Below, piece by piece: positions 39,163 through 47,173 of a stretch of DNA of 64,000 nucleotides (position 1 is the first letter of the stretch; the number at the start of each line of letters is the position of its first letter). The DNA is from an uncultured Clostridia bacterium (lineage in GTDB: Bacteria > Bacillota > Clostridia > Oscillospirales > Ruminococcaceae): positions 1-64,000 of the forward strand of contig CANQKD010000001.1 of assembly GCA_947624375.1 (NCBI GenBank), given 5' to 3'. Both the position numbers and the translations under genes were made by a program. A model generated the notes under the pieces. The model was not told where the DNA came from, searched no databases, and saw nothing but the letters and a program-made list of their open reading frames with translations.

Positions 39163-39191
39163 ATTATACCCTATTTCAGGCAGTTTGTCAA
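39163..39191 (-). promoter_or_regulatory. Consensus sigma-A promoter of the recombinase gene
   Basis: On the minus strand TTGACA (39186-39191), a 17-base spacer and TATAAT (39163-39168), a perfect consensus. The palindrome starts about 12 bases downstream of the -10. Confidence 0.88.
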
Positions 39192-39223
39192 GGGATATTG
39201 AGGTTGTAATTACTTCAAAACAA

Positions 39224-39772
39224 TTATCCGGACATAGCCTCGATAATTTTGCGTTCAAGATCCAACTCGCCACTATAAACTCTCAACAGCTTGTATCCTG
39301 TCTTCTGATATACCGTGTTTACAAAATCATCTCGCTCTTTATTTTTAATGTGGCTGCTGTCGTCAAGTTCTATCAGCAGCTCTATTAAAAGGTTTTCCGG
39401 CTTTGCCAGTGCGAAGTCTACGTGCTTAGATTTTATTCTGCCAAAGTAACTCATTCTTTCGCCGTAACTGTAGATTCTTTTAATATCTATCAGATCTGCC
39501 ATTCTTATTTTTGCAAGTACAGTATATCCCAGCTTGTCAGCAACAGGTTTAAGCTTTTTGTAAAAGTACCATTCGTTCTTTGTTAGCAAGTATTTTTTCT
39601 CATACGGAAATATCTCTTGTATAACAGGTTCATATTTGGTATTATCTTCTATGTATGCGTAAGTATTCTGCTCTATATGTTTACTGTTTTTCTTATCAAT
39701 AATTTTTTCTACAATTTTTACGCCTATAACTAAGCCTACTGCTATTATTGTTATTATCAATATAAATTCCAT
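39224..39772 (-). CDS. Membrane-anchored DUF2726 (PD-(D/E)XK nuclease-fold) protein
   Basis: A 182-residue protein with an N-terminal transmembrane helix (ILIITIIAVGLVIGVKIV, residues 4-21), then a cytosolic DUF2726 domain. Nuclease-fold residues are visible: VDFALA (Asp), IELDDSSH (Glu, Asp, His) and KERDDFVN, then GYKLLRV. These match the Vsr/PD-(D/E)XK arrangement and appear intact. The function of DUF2726 proteins is unknown. CGAGGAAT precedes the ATG. It lies 37 bases after mutS2 on the same strand. Confidence 0.82.
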   Translation of the reverse strand: MEFILIITIIAVGLVIGVKIVEKIIDKKNSKHIEQNTYAYIEDNTKYEPVIQEIFPYEKKYLLTKNEWYFYKKLKPVADKLGYTVLAKIRMADLIDIKRIYSYGERMSYFGRIKSKHVDFALAKPENLLIELLIELDDSSHIKNKERDDFVNTVYQKTGYKLLRVYSGELDLERKIIEAMSG

Positions 39773-39809
39773 TTGTATTCCTCGTTTTTATAACCTTTAA
39801 TACTATTTG

Positions 39810-42224
39810 TCATTTAAGCTCAACAATAGTAACCCCGTCTTCGCCTTCACCGTAAACACCGCGGCGATATGTCTTTACAAGCCTGTGCGAACTTAGATGC
39901 TCACGCACGGAGTTTTTCAGCGCGCCTGTACCTTTGCCGTGAATTATCGTAACCGAATTCGCGCCTGACATCACCGCACCGTCTAAAAAGCTGTCAACCT
40001 CATAGATACCCTCATCTACCGTATAACCGCGTATATCAAGCTCCATTTGAGGTCGGCGTGTCATTCTGCTTTCAACGCCGCTTGCAGTAACTCTGCCCGA
40101 GGACTTCGCTTTATTTTGCGGCTTGCTTTGCTTACCTTGCGCAGGCGCAGTTTCTTTTTCTATAAGCCGCAGTTTCGAGACGTGTATCTTAGTTTTCATA
40201 ACACCCGAATGAACAAAGCAGTTTCCGCTTGCATCAGGCGGCGTTACAACTATGCCGTTCTTGTTCATATCTGCAATCAGAACCCTGTCACCTTTTACCA
40301 GCGGTCGCGGCAAAACATAATCGCTGTCAGATCTTGTCACAGGATTGGCTTCGTTATACATATTATTAAGAACCGACTTGCTGGTGTGCTTCGCATCGAT
40401 AGCTTTCTGAGCAAAATCTGCCTTGTCCTTTTCTTTGCGCAGGCTGTCAAGTTCATCGATAAGCTTTTCTGACTGCTGTGTAACGCGGCGTACTATCGCA
40501 TTCGCCTCGCGTCTGGCTATCTCCAGTTCTTTTTCCTTGTGCTGCTCTAAAAGCTCTTTTTCTTTTGTGAGCGATTCTTTTATCTTCTCGCTTTCAGTAA
40601 GGTTTCTGTCAGCCTCATCGCGCAGCTTTTCAAGCTCCAGCCGCGACTTTTCCAGCCCCTCGAGAATGTTCTCAAAGCGCCTGTTTTCGCTGCCTATCAT
40701 GCTTTCGGCATTATTTATTATGTCATCCGGCATACCAAGCTGACGTGAAATAGCAAAAGCGTTTGATTTACCCGGCGAACCTATAATAAGCCTGTATGTC
40801 GGCTTCAGCGTTTCAACGTCAAATTCGCAGCTGGCGTTCTCGGTATCTTCGCTGTCAATGGCATACAGTTTAAGTTCCTGATAATGCGTTGTGCAAATAA
40901 CTTTCGCGCTGCATTCTTTCAGCTTTTCTATGATAGAAACTGCCAGCGCCGCACCCTCTATCGGGTCGGTTCCCGAGCCAAGTTCATCGAGAAGAATCAG
41001 GCTCTCACTGTCAGCTTTTTTAAGTATATCTACAACTCTTGTCATATGCGAAGAAAAGGTCGAAAGGCTTTCTTCTATAGACTGCATATCGCCTATATCT
41101 GCCAGAACATTTTGAAAGACCGATATTTTTGAGCCGTCTGAAACAGGTATCAGCAGACCGCACATCGTCATCAGCGTAAGCAGACCGACCGTTTTCAGTA
41201 TAACAGTCTTACCGCCCGTGTTAGGACCTGTTATTATCAAAGAATTGTAGCTCTCCCCTATCGTGAGATCAATAGGCACTACCCTGCTTTTGTCAATAAG
41301 CGGGTGACGTGCCTTTTTCAGCACAATAATGCCGTTATCAGAAATTTCGGGCACCGAGGCGTGCATTTTTGCGGCAAGCTGCGCCTTAGCAAAGTACAGA
41401 TCAAGCGTTACACAGGCTTTGTAGCCTGAAGCAAACTGCAAAGCAAATTCGCCGCACAAAGCCGATAAATGCGTGATTATCCGGTGTATTTCTTCCTGCT
41501 CCTGAGCTTTTAAAAGGCGTATCTCGTTGTTAGCCTCTACTACCGACATAGGCTCTATAAACAGAGTTGCGCCGGTAGAAGAAGTATCATGCACAAGACC
41601 GTTCACCGCGCCTCTATGCTCCGATTTTACGGGCAGAACATAACGTCCGTCACGCAGCGTTACCCTTGCTTCCTGCAAATATTTTTTCGTTTCATACGAC
41701 TTTATCATGCTTTCCAGGTTTTCTCTTATCTTTATGCCTGCCCTTGAAATTCGCCTGCGTATAGAAGAAAGCTCGGGGCTTGCATCATCGGCAAGTTCTT
41801 CTTCGTTTAGAATCGATGAATCAAGCAGCCTTTCAAGATAACTGTTAGGAAAGATACATTCAAACAGATATTCAAGACTTTTGGCATCATTTCCGCACCT
41901 GTCGTGCCACTCTGTCAGCGCAGAGATCTGGTGCAGCAGTTTGCGCACTTCAATAAGCTCTGCAAGGCTTAAAAGTGAGCCCGAAGATGCCCTGTCGGCA
42001 AGTGCGGCAGCGTTTGTAATATTATAAAACATCGGCGCACCGAATTTGACCGTCAGCTCCAGCGCATCAGCGGTCTTTTGCACTTTTTCTTTAACATCGC
42101 TGATGTCAGCACACGGTCTTATTTTCAGCGCCATATCCCGCGATTCATCGTTTGAACACTCATTTCTGAGCATTTCAAGAATTTTATGTAATTCCAAAAC
42201 ATTGTCATTAAAACTATTATACAT
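39810..42224 (-). CDS. mutS2: Endonuclease MutS2 (RqcU)
   Basis: An 804-residue MutS2. It has no mismatch-recognition domains; core and lever domains are followed by an ABC-type ATPase with Walker A IITGPNTGGKTVIL (about 330-343) and LLDELGSGTDPIEGAALA. A long coiled coil (about 510-630) and a C-terminal Smr endonuclease domain follow, with MELDIRGYTVDEG and VTIIHGKGTGALK. Known roles are suppression of recombination and, in Bacillus, rescue of collided ribosomes. Normal length. Fifteen bases separate it from recO. Confidence 0.95.
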   Translation of the reverse strand: MYNSFNDNVLELHKILEMLRNECSNDESRDMALKIRPCADISDVKEKVQKTADALELTVKFGAPMFYNITNAAALADRASSGSLLSLAELIEVRKLLHQISALTEWHDRCGNDAKSLEYLFECIFPNSYLERLLDSSILNEEELADDASPELSSIRRRISRAGIKIRENLESMIKSYETKKYLQEARVTLRDGRYVLPVKSEHRGAVNGLVHDTSSTGATLFIEPMSVVEANNEIRLLKAQEQEEIHRIITHLSALCGEFALQFASGYKACVTLDLYFAKAQLAAKMHASVPEISDNGIIVLKKARHPLIDKSRVVPIDLTIGESYNSLIITGPNTGGKTVILKTVGLLTLMTMCGLLIPVSDGSKISVFQNVLADIGDMQSIEESLSTFSSHMTRVVDILKKADSESLILLDELGSGTDPIEGAALAVSIIEKLKECSAKVICTTHYQELKLYAIDSEDTENASCEFDVETLKPTYRLIIGSPGKSNAFAISRQLGMPDDIINNAESMIGSENRRFENILEGLEKSRLELEKLRDEADRNLTESEKIKESLTKEKELLEQHKEKELEIARREANAIVRRVTQQSEKLIDELDSLRKEKDKADFAQKAIDAKHTSKSVLNNMYNEANPVTRSDSDYVLPRPLVKGDRVLIADMNKNGIVVTPPDASGNCFVHSGVMKTKIHVSKLRLIEKETAPAQGKQSKPQNKAKSSGRVTASGVESRMTRRPQMELDIRGYTVDEGIYEVDSFLDGAVMSGANSVTIIHGKGTGALKNSVREHLSSHRLVKTYRRGVYGEGEDGVTIVELK

Positions 42225-42238
42225 ATTTATTCCTCAAT

Positions 42239-43033
42239 TTAGTGACTTATTGACCTGTAGAACGTAAGCGCATTAAACCTTACGTCCAGTTTTGTTTCAA
42301 GATACTCCTCTGTTATGAAAGATACCGAGCGTTCCCTTTTCTCGCTCATCTTTAAGTGAAAAAGCTTTTTCTGATCGCAAAGTGCGATATATCGAAGTAT
42401 TTCCACCGTCTGCGGCGAGAGCTTGTACATATGAGAAGTATCTTCTTCATCTTCTTCAGTATTATCGGCGTGCTGCCTGTTGTAGCAGTCCTCGCAAAGA
42501 AGCATACTGTCTTTCATATCAAAATACATATTCAGACTTAGATCTGTTGAATATCTGTAGCACCTGCGGCAGCAAAGCAGCTGCGGCATCAGACCTATCT
42601 CGCATATGTGGCGAAATTCAAAAATTGCTTTCAGCGTTTCGTTGCTGACCTTTCCGTTATCCAGAAAATACAGCGTATTCATCATAAGCCTTGCAACGTT
42701 TTCGCACGGCTCGTTTATCTGAATTGTGTAATGAATAATATCAGCAAAATAGCAGGCAAGAGCATACTTATCCATTTCCAGCCGTATGTTGTAAAACAAA
42801 TTTATCGGCTCACAGCTGTTAAGATAGTATCTGTCCTTGTTTTTATTGAAACAAAGTTTTGAATATGTGAAAAGCTGCGTTGCGCTGCCAAGCTTGCTGT
42901 TTATCTTCATAGCACCCTTTGCCAGAGCCTCTATAACGCCCATTTCTTTGGTGAGCACCGCTATCGCCTTGTCCTGCTCCCCTATCTGCTTTTCACGAAT
43001 TATTACCCCGTTCACTGTCTCCAATGATACCAT
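42239..43033 (-). CDS. recO: DNA repair protein RecO
   Basis: A 264-residue RecO. The N-terminal OB fold (VNGVIIREKQIGEQDKAIAV, GAMKINSKLG) precedes a helical domain with a four-Cys zinc site (CRRCYRYS and CEDCYNRQ). It loads RecA on SSB-coated single-stranded DNA with RecR. Its start lies inside the end of yqzL. ATG 43033 has GAGGAG very close; a TTG at 43024 has better spacing, so the exact start is uncertain. Confidence 0.92.
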   Translation of the reverse strand: MVSLETVNGVIIREKQIGEQDKAIAVLTKEMGVIEALAKGAMKINSKLGSATQLFTYSKLCFNKNKDRYYLNSCEPINLFYNIRLEMDKYALACYFADIIHYTIQINEPCENVARLMMNTLYFLDNGKVSNETLKAIFEFRHICEIGLMPQLLCCRRCYRYSTDLSLNMYFDMKDSMLLCEDCYNRQHADNTEEDEEDTSHMYKLSPQTVEILRYIALCDQKKLFHLKMSEKRERSVSFITEEYLETKLDVRFNALTFYRSISH

Positions 43034-43121
43034 TCTCCTCTTGCTGTTTTGAACGTCTGTATTCTAAGTAATCCGATATCTTTCCGCTTTTTGTAAACTT
43101 AACCCACAATTCATCAGTCAT
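42993..43121 (-). CDS. yqzL: YqzL-like small protein between era and recO
   Basis: A 42-residue protein beginning TDELWVKFTKSGKISDYLEY and ending ERGNNS. It matches the pattern of YqzL (W..F..(S/T)G....Y), a tiny conserved Firmicutes protein of unknown role encoded between era and recO, precisely its place here. GGGGTGATGTT precedes ATG 43121. It overlaps the recO start by 41 bases. Confidence 0.85.
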   Translation of the reverse strand: MTDELWVKFTKSGKISDYLEYRRSKQQEENGIIGDSERGNNS

Positions 43122-43165
43122 AACATCACCCCGTATGCAACTATTATCTGCATACGACGTTATAA

Positions 43166-44080
43166 TTATTTATCCGACAAACCGAAATTTTTAATGAGCG
43201 CCTCGCTGTTTCGCCAGTCTTTTTTGACCTTCACCCAGCACTGCAAGTTTACCTTTATCCTGAAAAATCGCTGTAGTTCTGCTCTTGCATCGCTGCCTAT
43301 CTTTTTCAGCATCGAGCCGTTCTTGCCTATTATTATGCTCTTGTGCGTATCTCTCTCGCAGTAAATAGTTACCGATATATCCAGAATATCTTCACCGCTT
43401 TTGTCGCGGCGCTCTTTAAGGCTTTCTACCGTAACTGCAATACCGTGCGGCACTTCGTCATTCAGCGCACGCAAAGCCTTTTCTCTGACTATCTCAGCCA
43501 TTATAACTCTCTCGGGCTGGTCGGTAAACTTGTCATCAGGAAAATAATGCGGCGAGGGTGTCGCGTAGTTTATCAGCACATCTAAAAGCTCGTCCGTGCC
43601 GTCTTTTTCAATTACAGAAATGGGCACTACCTCGTCAAACACATAAATCTGCGAATATTCTGTAATAAGCGATATGAGAGCAGTCTTGTCTTCCAGCAGG
43701 TCTATCTTGTTCAGCACAAGAATAACTTTCATCTTGCCTGCCTTGAAGCTCTTTATCAGATTTATTTCATGGTCTGATATCTTCTTTGTGCAGTCGGCAA
43801 CCATAACTATAATCTCGCCGTCAGTGACCGCCTCGTTTATAGTCTTGACCATGTGGTCTGAAAGCTTGTTCTTCGGCTTGTGCATACCCGGTGTATCAAT
43901 AAAAACAAGCTGCGTTTCGCCCTTTGTCAGAACGCCCGTTATCTTTGTGCGGGTGGTCTGCGGCTTGTTGCTAACTGCCGCTATCTTCTCCCCTACCAGA
44001 CAATTGAGCAGCGATGACTTGCCTGCGTTTGCCCTGCCTACTATAGTAATAAATGCGCTTTTTGTCTTAGTATTTTCCAT
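43166..44080 (-). CDS. era: GTPase Era
   Basis: A 304-residue Era GTPase needed for 16S rRNA maturation and 30S assembly. G1 is GRANAGKSS (a variant of the usual GRPNVGKS), G2 KPQTTRTKITG, G3 FIDTPGMHKPKN and G4 LNKIDLL. The C-terminal KH domain has IIIGKNGSMLKKIG. It follows ybeY by 14 bases in the classic phoH-ybeY-era-recO order. The 16S methyltransferase RsmA is encoded 19 kb away. Confidence 0.96.
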   Translation of the reverse strand: MENTKTKSAFITIVGRANAGKSSLLNCLVGEKIAAVSNKPQTTRTKITGVLTKGETQLVFIDTPGMHKPKNKLSDHMVKTINEAVTDGEIIVMVADCTKKISDHEINLIKSFKAGKMKVILVLNKIDLLEDKTALISLITEYSQIYVFDEVVPISVIEKDGTDELLDVLINYATPSPHYFPDDKFTDQPERVIMAEIVREKALRALNDEVPHGIAVTVESLKERRDKSGEDILDISVTIYCERDTHKSIIIGKNGSMLKKIGSDARAELQRFFRIKVNLQCWVKVKKDWRNSEALIKNFGLSDK

Positions 44081-44094
44081 ATTTTCTCCTGTCT

Positions 44095-44577
44095 TTATGT
44101 ATCTCGTGTTATGCCAAGCTGTGAGAGTATCTCTTCTTGCCTTGCAAACATATCTTTTTCGTCCTGCTCGCTTGTTTCGTGGTCATACCCCAAAAGATGC
44201 AGCATTGAATGCACCGCAAGAAACGCTATCTCACGCTCCGTCGAATGTCCGTACTCCTCAGCCTGCGCTATAGCCTTTTCGACCGATATGACTATATCCC
44301 CAAGCAGAATAGCATTGCTTGAATTATCAACGTCAAAGCCGTTTTCATCACCCAGCGGAAAAGACAGCACATCTGTAGGACTGTCAACGTTTCTGTACTC
44401 TTTGTTCAGCGCGTGAATCTCTTCATTATCTACAAACGTAACGCTCACCTGCGCATTGTCGTCTATATCTTCAAAGATAAGCGTCTGCTCACAGCAACGC
44501 CTTATCAGAGAGCGAAGCTGCGGCGTTATCTTATATATCTTTTGTGAATTTGAAAACAGCACTTTTGTTTTTCCCAT
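44095..44577 (-). CDS. ybeY: Endoribonuclease YbeY (16S rRNA maturation)
   Basis: A 160-residue metal-dependent RNase. The zinc motif HSMLHLLGYDHETSEQDEKD (H-x3-H-x5-H) and SPTDVLSFPLGDE are diagnostic. Start ATG 44577 has AAAGGTGA upstream; an earlier TTG at 44592 is less likely. The usual c-di-AMP phosphodiesterase gene (pgpH/yqfF) between phoH and ybeY is absent here. Confidence 0.94.
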   Translation of the reverse strand: MGKTKVLFSNSQKIYKITPQLRSLIRRCCEQTLIFEDIDDNAQVSVTFVDNEEIHALNKEYRNVDSPTDVLSFPLGDENGFDVDNSSNAILLGDIVISVEKAIAQAEEYGHSTEREIAFLAVHSMLHLLGYDHETSEQDEKDMFARQEEILSQLGITRDT

Positions 44578-44592
44578 ACTTTCACCTTTCAA

Positions 44593-45546
44593 CTACTGAT
44601 TATAATACTTGTCGTAAGCTTTGATTATATCCTGAACAAGCTTGTGCCTTACAACGTCCTTTTCCGTAAACCTGTTTATAGATATATCCTCAACATTTTT
44701 CAAGACCTTGACAGCTTCAACCAGCCCAGACTTTCTCTTGTCGGGCAGGTCTATCTGAGTAATATCGCCGGTTATAACTATCTTGCTGTTAAATCCCAAG
44801 CGAGTCAGGAACATTTTCATCTGCTCTGGCGTGGTGTTCTGCGCCTCATCAAGGATAATAAAACTGTCGTCCAGTGTTCTGCCGCGCATATAGGCAAGCG
44901 GAGCAACTTCAATGCACCCTCTCTCCTGCTGGCGCGCAAAAGCTTCGGGACCCAGCATATCAAAAAGCGCATCATACAATGGTCTTAAATACGGGTCTAC
45001 CTTGTTTTGCAGATCTCCCGGCAAAAAGCCCAGCTTCTCCCCTGCCTCTACCGCAGGTCTTGTAAGGATTATCTTGTTTACCTCATGCGCTCTGAACGCC
45101 TTTACAGCCATAGCCACCGCAAGATATGTCTTACCCGTGCCGGCAGGGCCTATGCCTATAACTATAGTATTTTCTTTAATGCTGCTGATGTACCTTTTCT
45201 GCCCCAAAGTTTTCGGCTTTACTATCTTTCCGCCCATGGTTATGCAAATTCCGTCATCACTGAGCTTTTTCAGTTCGTCCTGTGTGCCGTCATCTACCAT
45301 TGAAAGCACATATCTTATAGTCTGCTCGTTTATCTGCTCGCCCTTGCCTGCAAGGAAAATAAGCGTTTCTATAGCCTGAGCCGCCTTGAAAGTATCGTCT
45401 TCTTCGCCTGTAATTTTAATATCTCCGTCGCGGTTGACTATCGAAACATTGTATTGCTTTTGCAAAAGCTTTATGTTTTCGTCAAAGCTGCCGTAAAGGC
45501 TAAGCACCAGCTCTGAGCGCTCAACATTTATTATTCTTTCCGCCAT
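44593..45546 (-). CDS. phoH: PhoH family ATPase
   Basis: A 317-residue PhoH-like protein: an N-terminal KH-like region, then a P-loop ATPase with GPAGTGKTYLAVAMAV, RPAVEAGEKLGFLPGDL and DEAQNTTPEQMKMFLTR. It is related to RecD-like helicases and implicated in RNA metabolism, often operonic with ybeY. The start at ATG 45546 (MAERIINVERSE) has GGTGA about nine bases upstream; longer in-frame starts add a leader not typical of the family. Confidence 0.93.
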   Translation of the reverse strand: MAERIINVERSELVLSLYGSFDENIKLLQKQYNVSIVNRDGDIKITGEEDDTFKAAQAIETLIFLAGKGEQINEQTIRYVLSMVDDGTQDELKKLSDDGICITMGGKIVKPKTLGQKRYISSIKENTIVIGIGPAGTGKTYLAVAMAVKAFRAHEVNKIILTRPAVEAGEKLGFLPGDLQNKVDPYLRPLYDALFDMLGPEAFARQQERGCIEVAPLAYMRGRTLDDSFIILDEAQNTTPEQMKMFLTRLGFNSKIVITGDITQIDLPDKRKSGLVEAVKVLKNVEDISINRFTEKDVVRHKLVQDIIKAYDKYYNQ

Positions 45547-45646
45547 ATCTGTTATCACCGTAAATTTTACAAAATATCCGGGCAGTCCTGCTCGTACCTG
45601 TCCAATATACATTATAACACAACTTTGCGGAAATTAAAAGTACCTT

Positions 45647-46813
45647 TTAAGATTTTTCAGGCAATATTATCTGAGTTTCGCCTATTTCACCCTCTGCAAC
45701 ATATGTTACCACGGCTCTTATGCCTGTATCCGACTTTTCATATTTAACATTTTTGTCTATAATTTTGCAGTCGATAAGAAAATTGCTCTCATAATCTTCA
45801 ATATCTTTTTTGAGTGCATCTCTGGTTTCATCATCATTTCGTACTGTTTCTTTGTATTCATAGCTGTCATATGTTTTGTGTGTAACACCCACAGGCAGCT
45901 GCACGCCCAGAAAATTCCAGTATCTTATGTCTTCATGCTCGATATATCTGCCTGTTGGCGGCTTGTGGAAGAAATTTATATCAGTATCAAAAAATCTGAA
46001 AAACTTCATTTCTTCAGCGCCCTCGTTTATTTCCTTGGAAATACTCTGAAACGGCTCAAAGAAAGTCCGCGTGTCAGTAAATCTGCCCGTTATACTTGCC
46101 TGCGAGTAACGATAACGCAGCTGCCCAAAGCGGTCTATGTACTCCCCTGCTATAAGTATCTGCCCTTTTGCAACGCCGTCACCCAGCATAAAATCAATGC
46201 TGCCGCAATATACTTGAAAATCGGTGATCACAGCATCTCTCTTAGCCACAATATTTGCAGGATATCGGTTTTCTTTTATGTCGGGCTTTTGCGTTGCCTG
46301 ACTTATGTTTATAACAAGTTCGCTGCCGTTTACACGTATGCCTGCCCATGCAATGTCGTCTGTCCTGTCAGTCAGAGCGGTTTCAAGGCTGTGAAGATCA
46401 ATATCCGAAATATGCGTACCAAAGTCAATATCGAAGTCTTCTAAAACAGCGTTTACCTCCTGCCGCGTTTTGTAGTCAGCGCCGATTATCCGTATATGAA
46501 GCACAATATTTGAAAGATAAAACATCACCGCAAGGGAAAAAATAATGCCTGCCAGCAGCCCGTAGTGCTTGTAATATCGCTTGCCTTTCACCACAAGACC
46601 GTTCTCGCCTAAAACTTCAAGCTGCAAACTGTATTTATCGCACAGTTTTCTTAATATTTTAAGTTTGCCAAGTTCAATGCCGCCTGTAATGCTGTCGCCT
46701 GCATCCGTCATCTCAATAATGCTTATATTGCTTTTCAGCAGCTCATTCAAAAGCTGATACCGCCTGTCGCCGACTATCTTAATATGCGCTATGCCTATTT
46801 TTTCAGTTATCAT
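45647..46813 (-). CDS. yqfD: Sporulation protein YqfD
   Basis: A 388-residue YqfD family protein. An N-terminal cytosolic domain (about 1-80) is followed by one transmembrane segment (GLLAGIIFSLAVMFYLSNIV) and a long extracytoplasmic domain with repeated beta-rich (POTRA-like) features such as RIIGADYKTRQEVNAVLEDF. In Bacillus it is under sigma-E and needed for stage IV. It overlaps yqfC by four bases (ATGA) and is followed by phoH after 100 bases. Confidence 0.92.
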   Translation of the reverse strand: MITEKIGIAHIKIVGDRRYQLLNELLKSNISIIEMTDAGDSITGGIELGKLKILRKLCDKYSLQLEVLGENGLVVKGKRYYKHYGLLAGIIFSLAVMFYLSNIVLHIRIIGADYKTRQEVNAVLEDFDIDFGTHISDIDLHSLETALTDRTDDIAWAGIRVNGSELVINISQATQKPDIKENRYPANIVAKRDAVITDFQVYCGSIDFMLGDGVAKGQILIAGEYIDRFGQLRYRYSQASITGRFTDTRTFFEPFQSISKEINEGAEEMKFFRFFDTDINFFHKPPTGRYIEHEDIRYWNFLGVQLPVGVTHKTYDSYEYKETVRNDDETRDALKKDIEDYESNFLIDCKIIDKNVKYEKSDTGIRAVVTYVAEGEIGETQIILPEKS

Positions 46814-47076
46814 ACTCTGCTGCTCTTTCTTGTAACGTTTACACTGTTTATCCTGCCCTCTACCAGCATAGATGTATTTGTGTAGTTTGTCACTTTAAGC
46901 TCGCTCCCCCATATTTCAACGTCGTTTTCTTTTGTAGATACCCTTACCATTATTTCATTGCATTCGTTTATAGATCTGCAATTTTCCACCAAAACGCTGC
47001 TGTCGTCTATAATGCTTATGTACGAATTAAGACACAGCATTTCTCTCAGTATCAATTTCTTTTTTGTGCCTTTCAT
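46810..47076 (-). CDS. yqfC: YqfC/YabP family sporulation protein
   Basis: An 88-residue YabP/YqfC family protein with the typical core SYISIIDDSSVLVENCRSI, VSTKENDVEIWGSELKV and a hydrophobic strand near the end. Start ATG 47076 has AAAGGGGCG upstream; a longer in-frame version starting at 47106 is unlikely. It is the first gene of the minus-strand yqfC-yqfD-phoH-ybeY-era run. In Bacillus yqfCD are sigma-E dependent. Confidence 0.88.
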   Translation of the reverse strand: MKGTKKKLILREMLCLNSYISIIDDSSVLVENCRSINECNEIMVRVSTKENDVEIWGSELKVTNYTNTSMLVEGRINSVNVTRKSSRV

Positions 47077-47173
47077 AAAAACGCCCCTTTGTATTTGTAT
47101 TGCCAATACTAATTATATTGTTTTTTTCTTTGTCATATACATAAAGGTAGATACAAACTGTGGGGGTAGTCTT

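Noticed and set aside
47077-47173. Sigma-E promoters for the divergent yqfC and ylbJ-like genes
   Set aside because: Expected from biology, and CATATACAT-like words occur, but I could not find -35/-10 pairs with correct spacing good enough to report.
46958-47173. 72-residue N-terminal extension of the ylbJ-like protein
   Set aside because: The upstream in-frame region is antisense to yqfC; a clear GGGGGT ribosome-binding site sits just before ATG 47174.
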